Source of the DNA: Pseudomonas cavernae
Lineage (GTDB): Bacteria > Pseudomonadota > Gammaproteobacteria > Pseudomonadales > Pseudomonadaceae
Reading direction: 5' to 3'
DNA: 64,000 nt
Assembly: GCF_003595175.1 (NCBI RefSeq)
Contig: NZ_CP032419.1
Coordinates: forward strand, 1,984,001-2,048,000
Part shown: one piece after another, positions 7,388 to 15,498 of the stretch
How positions within the stretch are numbered: the stretch's first letter is position 1
Layout of the letters: every line of letters starts with the position of its first letter
The notes under the pieces: generated by a model
Databases searched by the model: none
The model's input: only the letters and a program-made list of their open reading frames with translations
Told to the model about the DNA's origin: nothing
Position numbers and translations under genes: made by a program

Positions 7388-9622
7388 ATGAGCTTTGGCG
7401 CCGATGAAGAAATCCTCCAGGACTTCCTGGTAGAGGCCGGCGAGATTCTCGAGCAACTTTCCGAGCAACTGGTCGAGCTGGAAAGCCGGCCGGATGACGC
7501 GGACCTGCTCAATGCCATCTTTCGCGGGTTCCATACCGTCAAGGGCGGTGCCGGCTTCCTCCAGCTGAACGAGTTGGTGGATTGCTGCCACATCGCCGAG
7601 AACGTCTTCGACATCCTGCGCAAGGGCGAACGGCGGGTCGATTCGGAATTGATGGACGTGGTTCTGGCTGCGTTGGATGCGGTCAACGGCATGTTCACCG
7701 AGGTGCGCGAGCGCGTCGCCTTGACCCCGGCTTCTCCGCAGTTGCTGGCCGCCCTGGCGCGCCTGGCCGAGCCGCAGCGCGACGACGAACTGGCTGCGCC
7801 TGCAGCCGTCGCCGAGCCAGAGCCAACGGTGGCTAGCGGCGACATCACCGATAGCGAGTTCGAGCAACTGCTCGAAGCCCTCGGCGATGAGCCGGGCGCT
7901 CAGGCGGAAACAGTCGCCGCGGGCGGCGATGAGATCAGCGACGACGAATTCGAGGCGTTGCTCGACCAGTTGCATGGCAAGGGCCAGTTCGGCGGCGGCG
8001 TGGCGGCTGCGACAGTGGCTGTGGCCGAAGCGCCGGTGGCGGACGTGGTTGCCAGCGATGACATCAGTGACGACGAATTCGAGGCCTTGCTCGATCAGCT
8101 GCACGGCAAGGGCAAGTTCGACGCCAGCGCCGCCACTGTTGCGGCTGGCGAAAGTGTTGCAAGTGCCGCGGTGGTGGCCGGGCCGGTTGCCGTCGCAAGT
8201 GCGGCGAGTGAGCTGATCAGCGACGACGAATTCGAAGCCTTGCTCGATCAGCTGCATGGCAAGGGCAAGTTCAGCGAGGCCGCCAGCACTGGCGCCGACG
8301 AGTCTGCCGTTGCGGTCGCCACTCCGGTGCCGGCCATCAACGGCGCGGCCAAGCCGGCGGCGCCGAGCAAACCGGCCACCCCGGCGCCGGCCAAGGCCGA
8401 GCCGCTGCGCAGTGCTGCGCCGGCGAGCGACAAGCCGGCGGCAAGCAGCGAGGCGGAAACCACGGTGCGGGTCGACACCGCGCGCCTGGACGAGATCATG
8501 AACATGGTCGGCGAACTGGTGTTGGTGCGTAATCGCCTGGTGCGCCTGGGTGCCAACAGCAGCGACGAGAGCATGGCCAAGGCCGTGTCCAACCTCGACG
8601 TGGTCACCGCCGACCTGCAGACCGCGGTGATGAAGACCCGCATGCAGCCGATCAAGAAGGTCTTCGGCCGCTTCCCGCGCCTGGTCCGCGATCTGGCGCG
8701 CAATCTGAAGAAAGAAATCAACCTGGAACTGGTGGGCGAGGAAACCGACCTCGACAAGAACCTGGTCGAGGCCCTGGCCGACCCGCTGGTGCACCTGGTG
8801 CGCAACTCGGTGGACCACGGCATCGAGCTGCCGGAGGCGCGCGAGGCCAAGGGCAAGAACCGTGGCGGGCGCATCGTCCTGGCGGCGCAGCAAGAGGGCG
8901 ACCATATCCTCCTGTCGATCACCGACGACGGCAACGGCATGGATCCCGACGTGCTGCGCGTCAAGGCGGTGGAGAAGGGCCTGCTGGACAAGGACGCCGC
9001 CGAGCGCCTGAACGAATCGGAATGCTACAACCTGATCTTCGCTCCGGGCTTCTCGACCAAGACCGAGATTTCCGACGTGTCCGGCCGCGGCGTTGGCATG
9101 GATGTGGTGAAGACCAAGATTTCCCAGCTCAACGGCACCATCAATATCCATTCGAGCAAGGGCCAGGGCACCAAGATCGCCATCAAGGTGCCGCTGACCC
9201 TGGCGATCATGCCGACCCTGATGGTGATGCTCGCCGACCAGGCCTTCGCCTTCCCGCTGGTCAACGTCAACGAAATCTTCCACCTCGACCTGTCGCGCAC
9301 CAACGTGGTAGATGGCCAGGAAGTGGTGATCGTCCGCGACAAGGCGCTGCCGCTGTTCTACCTCAAGCGCTGGCTGGTCAAGGACGCCGGCTACGCCGAG
9401 CAGCAGCGCGAGGGCCATGTGGTGATCCTCTCGGTCGGCACCCAGCGCATCGGCTTCGTCGTCGATCAGCTGGTCGGCCAGGAAGAGGTGGTGATCAAGC
9501 CCTTGGGCAAGATGCTCCAGGGCACCCCCGGCATGTCCGGAGCGACCATCACCGGCGACGGCCGCATCGCGTTGATCCTCGACGTGCCCAGTTTGCTCAA
9601 GCGCTACGCGCGGCGCATTTGA
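7388..9622 (+). CDS. cheA: Chemotaxis histidine kinase CheA
   Basis: CheA (744 aa) phosphorylates CheY and CheB under receptor control. The HPt domain has phospho-His H49 in FHTVKGG. A long linker (about 135-360) carries a weak and then three near-identical copies of ISDDEFEALLDQLHGKG, beginning at residues 153 (degenerate), 183, 226 and 277. An Ala/Pro-rich stretch follows. The dimerisation domain starts near residue 365, the ATPase has HLVRNSVDHGIE and DDGNGMD, and the CheW-like P5 domain ends the protein. In Vibrio a CheA linker region is what ParP binds, and a ParP homologue lies downstream here, so the repeats may serve array positioning (inference). Confidence 0.97.
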   Translation: MSFGADEEILQDFLVEAGEILEQLSEQLVELESRPDDADLLNAIFRGFHTVKGGAGFLQLNELVDCCHIAENVFDILRKGERRVDSELMDVVLAALDAVNGMFTEVRERVALTPASPQLLAALARLAEPQRDDELAAPAAVAEPEPTVASGDITDSEFEQLLEALGDEPGAQAETVAAGGDEISDDEFEALLDQLHGKGQFGGGVAAATVAVAEAPVADVVASDDISDDEFEALLDQLHGKGKFDASAATVAAGESVASAAVVAGPVAVASAASELISDDEFEALLDQLHGKGKFSEAASTGADESAVAVATPVPAINGAAKPAAPSKPATPAPAKAEPLRSAAPASDKPAASSEAETTVRVDTARLDEIMNMVGELVLVRNRLVRLGANSSDESMAKAVSNLDVVTADLQTAVMKTRMQPIKKVFGRFPRLVRDLARNLKKEINLELVGEETDLDKNLVEALADPLVHLVRNSVDHGIELPEAREAKGKNRGGRIVLAAQQEGDHILLSITDDGNGMDPDVLRVKAVEKGLLDKDAAERLNESECYNLIFAPGFSTKTEISDVSGRGVGMDVVKTKISQLNGTINIHSSKGQGTKIAIKVPLTLAIMPTLMVMLADQAFAFPLVNVNEIFHLDLSRTNVVDGQEVVIVRDKALPLFYLKRWLVKDAGYAEQQREGHVVILSVGTQRIGFVVDQLVGQEEVVIKPLGKMLQGTPGMSGATITGDGRIALILDVPSLLKRYARRI

Positions 9623-9668
9623 TTGATTGGCCGTCGGCCCTGCGGGGCGGCGGCATGCAGGAGTGTGT

Positions 9669-10799
9669 ATGGCAGTCAAGGTCCTGGTGGTCGACGATTC
9701 CGGCTTCTTTCGCCGACGGGTCTCGGAGATTCTCTCTGCCGATGCCAGCATCCAGGTGATCGGCACTGCCACCAATGGCCGCGAGGCCATCGATCAGGCG
9801 CTGGCGCTCAAGCCCGACGTGATCACCATGGATTACGAGATGCCGATGATGGACGGCATCACCGCGGTGCGGCACATCATGCAGCGCTGTCCGACGCCGG
9901 TCCTGATGTTCTCCTCGCTGACTCACGAGGGCGCGCGGGTCACCCTCGATGCCTTGGATGCCGGCGCGGTGGACTTCCTGCCGAAGAATTTCGAGGACAT
10001 CTCGCGCAACCCGGAGAAGGTCAAGCAGCTGCTGTGCGAGAAGGTTCACAGCATCGCCCGCAGCAACCGCCGCTACAACCATTTCAGCGCGCCTGTGGCG
10101 CCGCCCGCTGCCAGCCCCGCGGTCAGTCCGTCGCTGGGCAATCGGCCTAGCAGCCCGGCGCCGGTCCGCTCTGCTCCGGCGGCGCCGGCTGCGGCAGCCG
10201 CCAGTCCCGCTCCGGCCGGCCCGGCGCCACGGCGCAAGAGCTACAAACTGGTCGCCATTGGCACCTCGACCGGCGGACCGGTGGCCCTGCAGCAGGTGCT
10301 GAGCCAGTTGCCGGCGCATTTTCCGGCGCCGCTGGTGCTGATCCAGCACATGCCGGCGGCCTTCACCAAGGCCTTCGCCGAGCGTCTCGACAAGCTCTGC
10401 AAGATCCGCGTCAAGGAAGCCGAAGATGGTGACCTGCTACGCCCCGGCCTGGCTCTGCTGGCGCCCGGCGGCAAGCAGATGATGATCGATGGCCGCGGCG
10501 CGGTGCGCATCCTTCCCGGTGACGAGCGGCTGAACTACAAGCCGAGCGTCGACATCACCTTCGGCTCGGCGGCCAAGTCGTTCAACGACAAGGTGCTGGC
10601 GGTGGTGCTCACCGGCATGGGCGCCGATGGCCGCGAGGGCGCACGCATGCTCAAGCAGGGCGGTAGCCAGATATGGGCGCAGGACGAGGCCAGCTGCGTG
10701 ATCTACGGCATGCCGATGGCGGTGGTGAAGGCCGCTCTGGCCGATGCCGTGTACAGCCTCGATGACATCGGCCGGCATCTGGTCGAGGCCTGCGTCTGA
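9669..10799 (+). CDS. cheB: Chemotaxis methylesterase CheB
   Basis: CheB (376 aa) removes methyl groups from chemoreceptors and deamidates glutamines. It has an N-terminal receiver domain (VDDSGFF at about 8-14; phospho-Asp in TMDYEMP) and an Ala/Pro linker at about 145-195. The C-terminal esterase shows its triad residues in GTSTGG (Ser), IQHMP (His) and GMGADG (Asp). I choose ATG 9669, which has AGGAG at 9659-9663; an in-frame codon at 9627 lacks such a site. Its stop overlaps the motC start. It is distinct from the CheB at 47679. Confidence 0.97.
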   Translation: MAVKVLVVDDSGFFRRRVSEILSADASIQVIGTATNGREAIDQALALKPDVITMDYEMPMMDGITAVRHIMQRCPTPVLMFSSLTHEGARVTLDALDAGAVDFLPKNFEDISRNPEKVKQLLCEKVHSIARSNRRYNHFSAPVAPPAASPAVSPSLGNRPSSPAPVRSAPAAPAAAAASPAPAGPAPRRKSYKLVAIGTSTGGPVALQQVLSQLPAHFPAPLVLIQHMPAAFTKAFAERLDKLCKIRVKEAEDGDLLRPGLALLAPGGKQMMIDGRGAVRILPGDERLNYKPSVDITFGSAAKSFNDKVLAVVLTGMGADGREGARMLKQGGSQIWAQDEASCVIYGMPMAVVKAALADAVYSLDDIGRHLVEACV

Positions 10800-11539
10800 T
10801 GGACGTGCTGAGCCTAATCGGCGTCATTCTCGCCTTCGTCGCCATTCTCGGCGGCAATTACCTGGAAGGCGGGCATGCCAGCGCGCTGCTCAATGGCCCG
10901 GCGGCGCTGATCGTCATCGGCGGCACCCTCGGTGCCGCATTTCTGCAGGCTCCGGTCAGTGTATTCAAGCGCGCGCTGACGGTGCTGCGCTGGATATTCT
11001 TTCCGCCGCGCATCGACCTGGTCGGCGGCATCAACCGGGTGGTGGGCTGGAGCATGACCGCACGCAAGGAAGGCCTGCTCGGCCTCGAAGCGCTGGCCGA
11101 TGTCGAACCCGATGCCTATGCGCGCAAGGGCCTGCAGCTGCTGGTCGACGGCTCTGAGCCGGAGGCCATCCGCAGCATCCTCGAAGTCGATCTCTACACC
11201 CAGGAAAGCCGCGACCTGCAGGCCGCCAAGGTGTTCGAGAGCATGGGTGGCTATGCGCCGACCATCGGTATCATCGGCGCGGTGATGGGCCTGATTCACG
11301 TGATGGGCAACCTGGCCGACCCGAGCATGCTCGGCAGTGGTATCGCCGTGGCCTTCGTCGCCACCATCTACGGCGTGGGTTTCGCCAACCTGCTGCTGTT
11401 GCCGATCGGCAACAAGCTGAAGGCCGTGGTCCTGCGTCAGGCGCGTTATCGGGAGATGCTCTTGGAGGGCATCCTCTCCATCGCCGAGGGCGAGAATCCG
11501 CGCGCCATCGAACTGAAGCTGCAAGGCTTCATGGACTGA
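10799..11539 (+). CDS. motC: Flagellar stator protein MotC (MotA/PomA type)
   Basis: MotA-family stator subunit (246 aa), an inner-membrane channel component that couples ion flow to flagellar rotation. There are two N-terminal hydrophobic helices (about 3-25 and 30-50), a cytoplasmic loop rich in charged residues (about 70-145), and two further helices (about 150-205) with the characteristic GGYAPTIGIIGAVMGLIHVM region. The start codon overlaps the cheB stop. In Pseudomonas MotCD is the second stator, besides MotAB, and is known for swarming. motD follows after 12 bp. Confidence 0.95.
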   Translation: MDVLSLIGVILAFVAILGGNYLEGGHASALLNGPAALIVIGGTLGAAFLQAPVSVFKRALTVLRWIFFPPRIDLVGGINRVVGWSMTARKEGLLGLEALADVEPDAYARKGLQLLVDGSEPEAIRSILEVDLYTQESRDLQAAKVFESMGGYAPTIGIIGAVMGLIHVMGNLADPSMLGSGIAVAFVATIYGVGFANLLLLPIGNKLKAVVLRQARYREMLLEGILSIAEGENPRAIELKLQGFMD

Positions 11540-11551
11540 TGGAGTAGGCCC

Positions 11552-12427
11552 GTGGCACGTAGACGCCAGCACGAAGAACATGAAAATCACGAGCGCTGGC
11601 TGGTGTCCTACGCCGACTTCATCACCCTGCTGTTCGCCTTCTTCGTGGTCATGTACTCGATTTCCTCGCTCAACGAGGGTAAGTACAAGATCCTTTCCGA
11701 CACCCTGGTCGGCGTGTTCAATCAGCCGGATCGCGCGATCAAGCCGATCCCGGTCGGCGAGGAGCGACCGCTGACCACCGCTCCCGAGCGCCCCGCGGAT
11801 CAGGACGTGGCCCATGGCCGCGATGAATCCGCCGAAGCCTTGGAGGATATCGCCGCGAGCATGCGCCAGGCGCTGGGCGAATTGATCAAGACCGGCCAGG
11901 TCACCGTGCGCGGCAATGAGCTGTGGGTGGAGATCGAGCTGAATTCGAGTCTGCTGTTCCCCAGCGGCGACGCGCTGCCGCGCAACCAGGCGTTCGCCAT
12001 CATCGAGAAGGTTGCCAAGATTCTGTCGCCCTACGACAACCCGGTGCATGTCGAGGGCTTCACCGACAACCTGCCGATCAAGACCACGCAATACCCGACC
12101 AACTGGGAGTTGTCCGCGGCGCGGGCGGCCAGCGTGGTGCGCATGCTGGCACTCGACGGCGTGAGTGCCGGGCGGTTGGCGGCGGTCGGTTATGGCGAGT
12201 TCCAGCCGGTGGCCGATAACGCCACGGCGGAGGGCCGGGCGCGCAACCGGCGGGTGGTACTGGTGGTATCGCGCAACCTCGATGTACGTCGCAGCGTCAG
12301 TGGCATGGGCAGTGGCAAGGCCAAGCCCGACAGTGCGCTGCAACGCGCTGGCATGCAATCTGCACCGCTGTCGGCAGCACAGGCCCCGCCAGCGGGTGCC
12401 GTCAATTCTCCGTCGCCGGTGCACTGA
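11552..12427 (+). CDS. motD: Flagellar stator protein MotD (MotB type, OmpA domain)
   Basis: MotB-family stator partner (291 aa). One transmembrane helix at about 17-38 (SYADFITLLFAFFVVMYSIS) contains the conserved Asp of the ion path. A periplasmic linker and a C-terminal OmpA-like peptidoglycan-binding domain (about 125-250) follow, with VEGFTDNLPI and the NRRVVL region. The last 40 or so residues are Ser/Ala/Pro-rich. The start is GTG at 11552, preceded by GGAG at 11541. It pairs with motC directly upstream. Confidence 0.95.
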   Translation: MARRRQHEEHENHERWLVSYADFITLLFAFFVVMYSISSLNEGKYKILSDTLVGVFNQPDRAIKPIPVGEERPLTTAPERPADQDVAHGRDESAEALEDIAASMRQALGELIKTGQVTVRGNELWVEIELNSSLLFPSGDALPRNQAFAIIEKVAKILSPYDNPVHVEGFTDNLPIKTTQYPTNWELSAARAASVVRMLALDGVSAGRLAAVGYGEFQPVADNATAEGRARNRRVVLVVSRNLDVRRSVSGMGSGKAKPDSALQRAGMQSAPLSAAQAPPAGAVNSPSPVH

Positions 12428-12479
12428 AGCCGGCCTCAGTTCTCGGTCAGGCGCTTGGCCCGTCGGGAGGAAGGAACGC

Positions 12480-13268
12480 ATGAGAGTCTGGGCAGTAGCC
12501 AATCAAAAAGGTGGTGTCGGCAAAACCACCACCACCATCGCCCTGGCCGGCCTGCTGGCCGATGCCGGCAAGCGCGTGGTGGTCGTCGATCTCGACCCGC
12601 ATGGGTCGATGACCAGCTATTTCGGCCACGATCCGGACGCCCTCGAGCACAGCTGCTTCGACCTGTTCCTGCATCAGGGCAACGTGCCGCAGGGCTTGCC
12701 GCAGGAACTGCTGCTGCCCACCAGTCACGAACGCATCGCCTTGCTGCCGTCGAGCACCGCGCTGGCCACCCTCGAACGCCAGTCGCCGGGGCAGAACGGC
12801 CTCGGCCTGGTGATCGCCAAGAGCCTGACCCAGCTGTGGCAGGATTTCGATTTCGCCCTGATCGACAGCCCGCCCTTGCTCGGCGTGCTGATGGTCAATG
12901 CGCTGGCGGCCAGCCAGCAACTGGCGATTCCGGTACAGACCGAGTTTCTCGCAGTGAAGGGCTTGGAGCGGATGGTCAGCACCCTGGCGATGATCAACCG
13001 CTCGCGCAAACAGGCGCTGCCCTACAGCATCGTGCCGACTTTGTTCGACCGCCGTACTCAGGCGTCCCTGAGCACCCTGCGGGCGCTGCGCAATGCCTAT
13101 CCGGAGCAACTGTGGCCGGCCTATATCCCGGTCGACACGCGCCTGCGCGACGCCAGCCGAGCCGGGCAGACGCCTTCGCAGTTCGATGCCAAGAGTCGCG
13201 GCGTGATTGCCTACCAGGCGCTGCTCAAACACCTGCTGGCGCGCCTGCCGGCCAGCCAGGTGGCATGA
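12480..13268 (+). CDS. parC: ParA-type ATPase, ParC-like (chemotaxis array positioning)
   Basis: A 262-aa ParA-family ATPase with the deviant Walker A motif QKGGVGKTTT (signature Lys10, catalytic Lys15), followed by VDLDPHGS and IDSPPLLG. In Vibrio and related polar flagellates a homologue called ParC recruits chemotaxis arrays to the cell pole; in P. aeruginosa the gene in this place (PA1462) has been studied as a chemotaxis ParA. The ATG at 12480 has a GGAGGAAGGA site at 12465-12474. The next gene is the expected CheW-like partner. It is not plasmid or chromosome ParA, as no parB is nearby. Confidence 0.88.
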   Translation: MRVWAVANQKGGVGKTTTTIALAGLLADAGKRVVVVDLDPHGSMTSYFGHDPDALEHSCFDLFLHQGNVPQGLPQELLLPTSHERIALLPSSTALATLERQSPGQNGLGLVIAKSLTQLWQDFDFALIDSPPLLGVLMVNALAASQQLAIPVQTEFLAVKGLERMVSTLAMINRSRKQALPYSIVPTLFDRRTQASLSTLRALRNAYPEQLWPAYIPVDTRLRDASRAGQTPSQFDAKSRGVIAYQALLKHLLARLPASQVA

Positions 13269-13340
13269 GATGCGCGCTCGCTCAAGTCCCTTGCCGGTCC
13301 TGCCGATAGCTAGGCAAGTCCATTTTTTCAGGTTGCCGTC

Positions 13341-14150
13341 ATGAGTCGAGCCGTCGCTGTCGCTACCCGCCCGCAGTTGGCCTTGCAGTCCTATCTGGAT
13401 AGCCTGTTGCAGGAGGCTGCGCTCGAGCTGGCCGAGTCGGTGAGCCGCGAAGAGTTCGAGGCGGCGGTGCTGGAAGAGCAGGTACGTGATTCCCGTTTGG
13501 CGCCGGTTGCGCTGGCTATCCCGGAGCCGGGCGCAGCGCCTCTGGTGGCAGCGCCGGACATCGTGGTCGAGGAAGCGGTGGTCGAGCCGCCGGTGGCCCT
13601 GGTGGCGCCGGTGGCCGAGTTGAATGTGGCGGCCGCGCCGCCGGTCATCCTGCCGGGGCTGCAGTTGGAAGGGCGACCGAGCTGGGCGCAGGAGCCGTTC
13701 GAGTGCCTGCTGTTCGACGTCGCCGGGCTGACCCTGGCGGTGCCGCTGGTGTGCCTGGGCTCGATCTACCCGCTGGCCGATCAAGAGTTGACCCCATTGT
13801 TCGGCCAGCCGGACTGGTTCCTCGGGCTGCTGCCGTGCCAGGCCGGCAACCTCAAGGTGCTGGATACCGCGCGCTGGGTGATGCCGGATCGTTACCGCGA
13901 CGATTTCCGCCAGGGCCTGCAATACGTGATCTCGGTGCAGGGCTACGAGTGGGGGCTGGCGGTGCATCAGGTCAGCCGCTCGGTGCGCCTCGACCCCAAC
14001 GAGGTCAAGTGGCGGGCTCAGCGGACCCAGCGCCCCTGGTTGGCGGGCACGGTGATCGAACACATGTGCGCCTTGCTGGATGTCGCGGCGTTGGCCGAGC
14101 TGATCGCCAGCGGCGCGGCCAAGCGCCTGGTCGATGGCCGGTTGCACTGA
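13341..14150 (+). CDS. parP: CheW-domain protein, ParP-like
   Basis: A 269-aa protein with a short N-terminal helix region, a Pro/Ala/Val-rich linker (about 50-105) and a divergent CheW-like domain from about 115 to 250. The linker contains repeated VAPVAE-like segments. ParP in Vibrio couples ParC to CheA and stabilises arrays. Here the position between the ParA-type gene and cheW supports that role. The assignment rests on gene order and domain layout rather than on a diagnostic motif. Confidence 0.8.
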   Translation: MSRAVAVATRPQLALQSYLDSLLQEAALELAESVSREEFEAAVLEEQVRDSRLAPVALAIPEPGAAPLVAAPDIVVEEAVVEPPVALVAPVAELNVAAAPPVILPGLQLEGRPSWAQEPFECLLFDVAGLTLAVPLVCLGSIYPLADQELTPLFGQPDWFLGLLPCQAGNLKVLDTARWVMPDRYRDDFRQGLQYVISVQGYEWGLAVHQVSRSVRLDPNEVKWRAQRTQRPWLAGTVIEHMCALLDVAALAELIASGAAKRLVDGRLH

Positions 14151-14284
14151 AGCGTTGAGTAATTGAAGAACTGAAGAATTGACTGTCTCGCCCTCGGCGG
14201 GGCTCTGTGTTAATAGCTTTGTGTTAATAACAGCGGGCACACCCGCGCGTACCGCCGTAAGCGGGTTTGGATGAGGCTAGGGAA

Positions 14285-14764
14285 ATGAACAAATCGTCGA
14301 TGCAGGGCGCCGAAGACCCCATTCTGCAGTGGGTGACCTTCCGTCTGGACAACGAGACCTACGGCATCAACGTGATGCAGGTTCAGGAAGTGCTGCGCTA
14401 CACCGAAATCGCGCCGGTGCCCGGGGCGCCGAGCTATGTGTTGGGGATCATCAACCTGCGCGGCAACGTGGTGACGGTGATCGACACCCGTCAGCGTTTC
14501 GGCCTCAATCCGGCGCCGGTGACCGACAACACCCGTATCGTCATCATCGAGGCCGACAAGCAAGTGGTCGGCATTCTCGTCGACAGCGTGGCGGAAGTGG
14601 TGTACCTGAAGCAGTCCGAGGTGGAAACCGCGCCGAACGTCGGCAACGACGAGTCGGCCAAGTTCATCCAGGGCGTGTGCAACAAGAACGGTGAGCTGCT
14701 GATCCTCGTCGAACTGGACAAGATGATGAGCGAGGAAGAGTGGTCGGAGTTGGAGAACATCTGA
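14285..14764 (+). CDS. cheW: Chemotaxis coupling protein CheW
   Basis: CheW (159 aa) links chemoreceptors to CheA P5. The conserved parts are FRLDNETYGINVMQVQEVL at about 18-36, GIINLRGNVVTVIDTR in the middle and VAEVV towards the end. I start at ATG 14285 (MNKSSMQG); an in-frame codon at 14267 would add six residues without family support. The 134-bp gap before it contains two copies of TGTGTTAATA (about 14206 and 14219), which could belong to an extra promoter. The next gene starts one base after the stop. Confidence 0.97.
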   Translation: MNKSSMQGAEDPILQWVTFRLDNETYGINVMQVQEVLRYTEIAPVPGAPSYVLGIINLRGNVVTVIDTRQRFGLNPAPVTDNTRIVIIEADKQVVGILVDSVAEVVYLKQSEVETAPNVGNDESAKFIQGVCNKNGELLILVELDKMMSEEEWSELENI

Positions 14765-14765
14765 G

Positions 14766-15161
14766 TTGATCGAGATCGCGCTGCTGCTTCTCACGCTAAT
14801 CTGCGTCGCCCTGGCGGCTAGCTGCTGGTGGCTGGCGCGGCAGTTGCGCGAGCAGGCCGCGGAGCAGGCCAAGCGCGACGCCGCGCGCGATCAACGCCTC
14901 AAGGAGCTGGGCAAGCGCCTGGACACCTACCTGACCGGCAGCATCCGCATGGGCGAGGAGCTGCACGAGCTGCGCCATGTGGTGGCGCCGCTGCCGGACA
15001 AGCTCAGCCAGATCGAGCAGCGCGATCCCACCAGCCTGTCCTTCACCCAGGCCGCGCGCCTGGTCGGTCTGGGCGCCAGCGTCGACGACCTGACCCAGTC
15101 CTGCGGCCTCAGCCGCGCCGAGGCCGAACTGGTCAGCAAGCTGCACCAGTCCAAGCCGTAA
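14766..15161 (+). CDS. DUF2802 family protein
   Basis: A 131-aa protein of unknown function with an N-terminal membrane helix (about 2-22), a charged coiled-coil region rich in Arg, Glu and Gln (about 25-90), and a C-terminal helix-turn-helix-looking stretch (AARLVGLGASVDDLTQSCGL). Members lie next to cheW in Pseudomonas flagellar loci. The start is TTG at 14766, two bases after the cheW stop, so translation is probably coupled. Its partners are unknown. It is the last + strand gene of the flagellar block and converges with the FlhB-like gene. Confidence 0.75.
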   Translation: MIEIALLLLTLICVALAASCWWLARQLREQAAEQAKRDAARDQRLKELGKRLDTYLTGSIRMGEELHELRHVVAPLPDKLSQIEQRDPTSLSFTQAARLVGLGASVDDLTQSCGLSRAEAELVSKLHQSKP

Positions 15162-15162
15162 C

Positions 15163-15498
15163 TTAAGGTTCTTCCGTGCCTGGCCCGCCGAGCAGCGCGG
15201 GGGCGATGCCGTGCTCGCTTTCCGCGCCGAAACCCGGCGGGCACTTGCCCTGCAGATACCAGGCGAACGCGATAATCTCGGCGATGCTGCGATACAGCGC
15301 CTCGGGAATCGCGTCGCCAAGCTCCAGGCGGGCGAGCAGGCGCACCAGCTCGGCGTTCTCGTAGATCGGCACTTCATATTCGCGGGCGATGGCGAGAATC
15401 GCCTCGGCCAGCTCGTCGTCGCCCTTGGCGCTGAGGCTGGGGGCGTTCTGGCCATCGTAGGTGAGGGCGATGGCTTGGCGGGGTGCGTGCTGTTTCAT
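15163..15498 (-). CDS. FlhB C-terminal domain paralogue
   Basis: A stand-alone copy (111 aa) of the cytoplasmic domain of FlhB, without the membrane part. The region AIALTYDGQNAPSLSAKGDDELA resembles FlhB around and after the cleavage site, but the NPTH motif itself is absent (TYDG follows directly). The rest (AREYEVPIYENAELVRLL, GDAIPEALYRSIAEIIAF) aligns with the end of FlhB. Such proteins occur beside flagellar genes in Pseudomonas and Bacillus (YlqH), with no settled role. Its start overlaps the stop of the FliK-like gene, so the two are coupled. Confidence 0.85.
   Translation of the reverse strand: MKQHAPRQAIALTYDGQNAPSLSAKGDDELAEAILAIAREYEVPIYENAELVRLLARLELGDAIPEALYRSIAEIIAFAWYLQGKCPPGFGAESEHGIAPALLGGPGTEEP

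Noticed and set aside
6539..9790. A 1083-codon open frame on the - strand opposite cheZ-cheA
   Set aside because: It is antisense to well-supported cheZ and cheA, has low-complexity His/Gln/Asp-rich composition and no domain. High GC leaves long frames open on the opposite strand.
12480..13268. A plasmid or chromosome partition ParA
   Set aside because: There is no parB or parS beside it, and the place next to a CheW-like gene and cheW indicates the chemotaxis type.
12447..14240. A 597-codon - strand frame opposite the parC- and parP-like genes
   Set aside because: Antisense shadow of two conserved genes; no motif.
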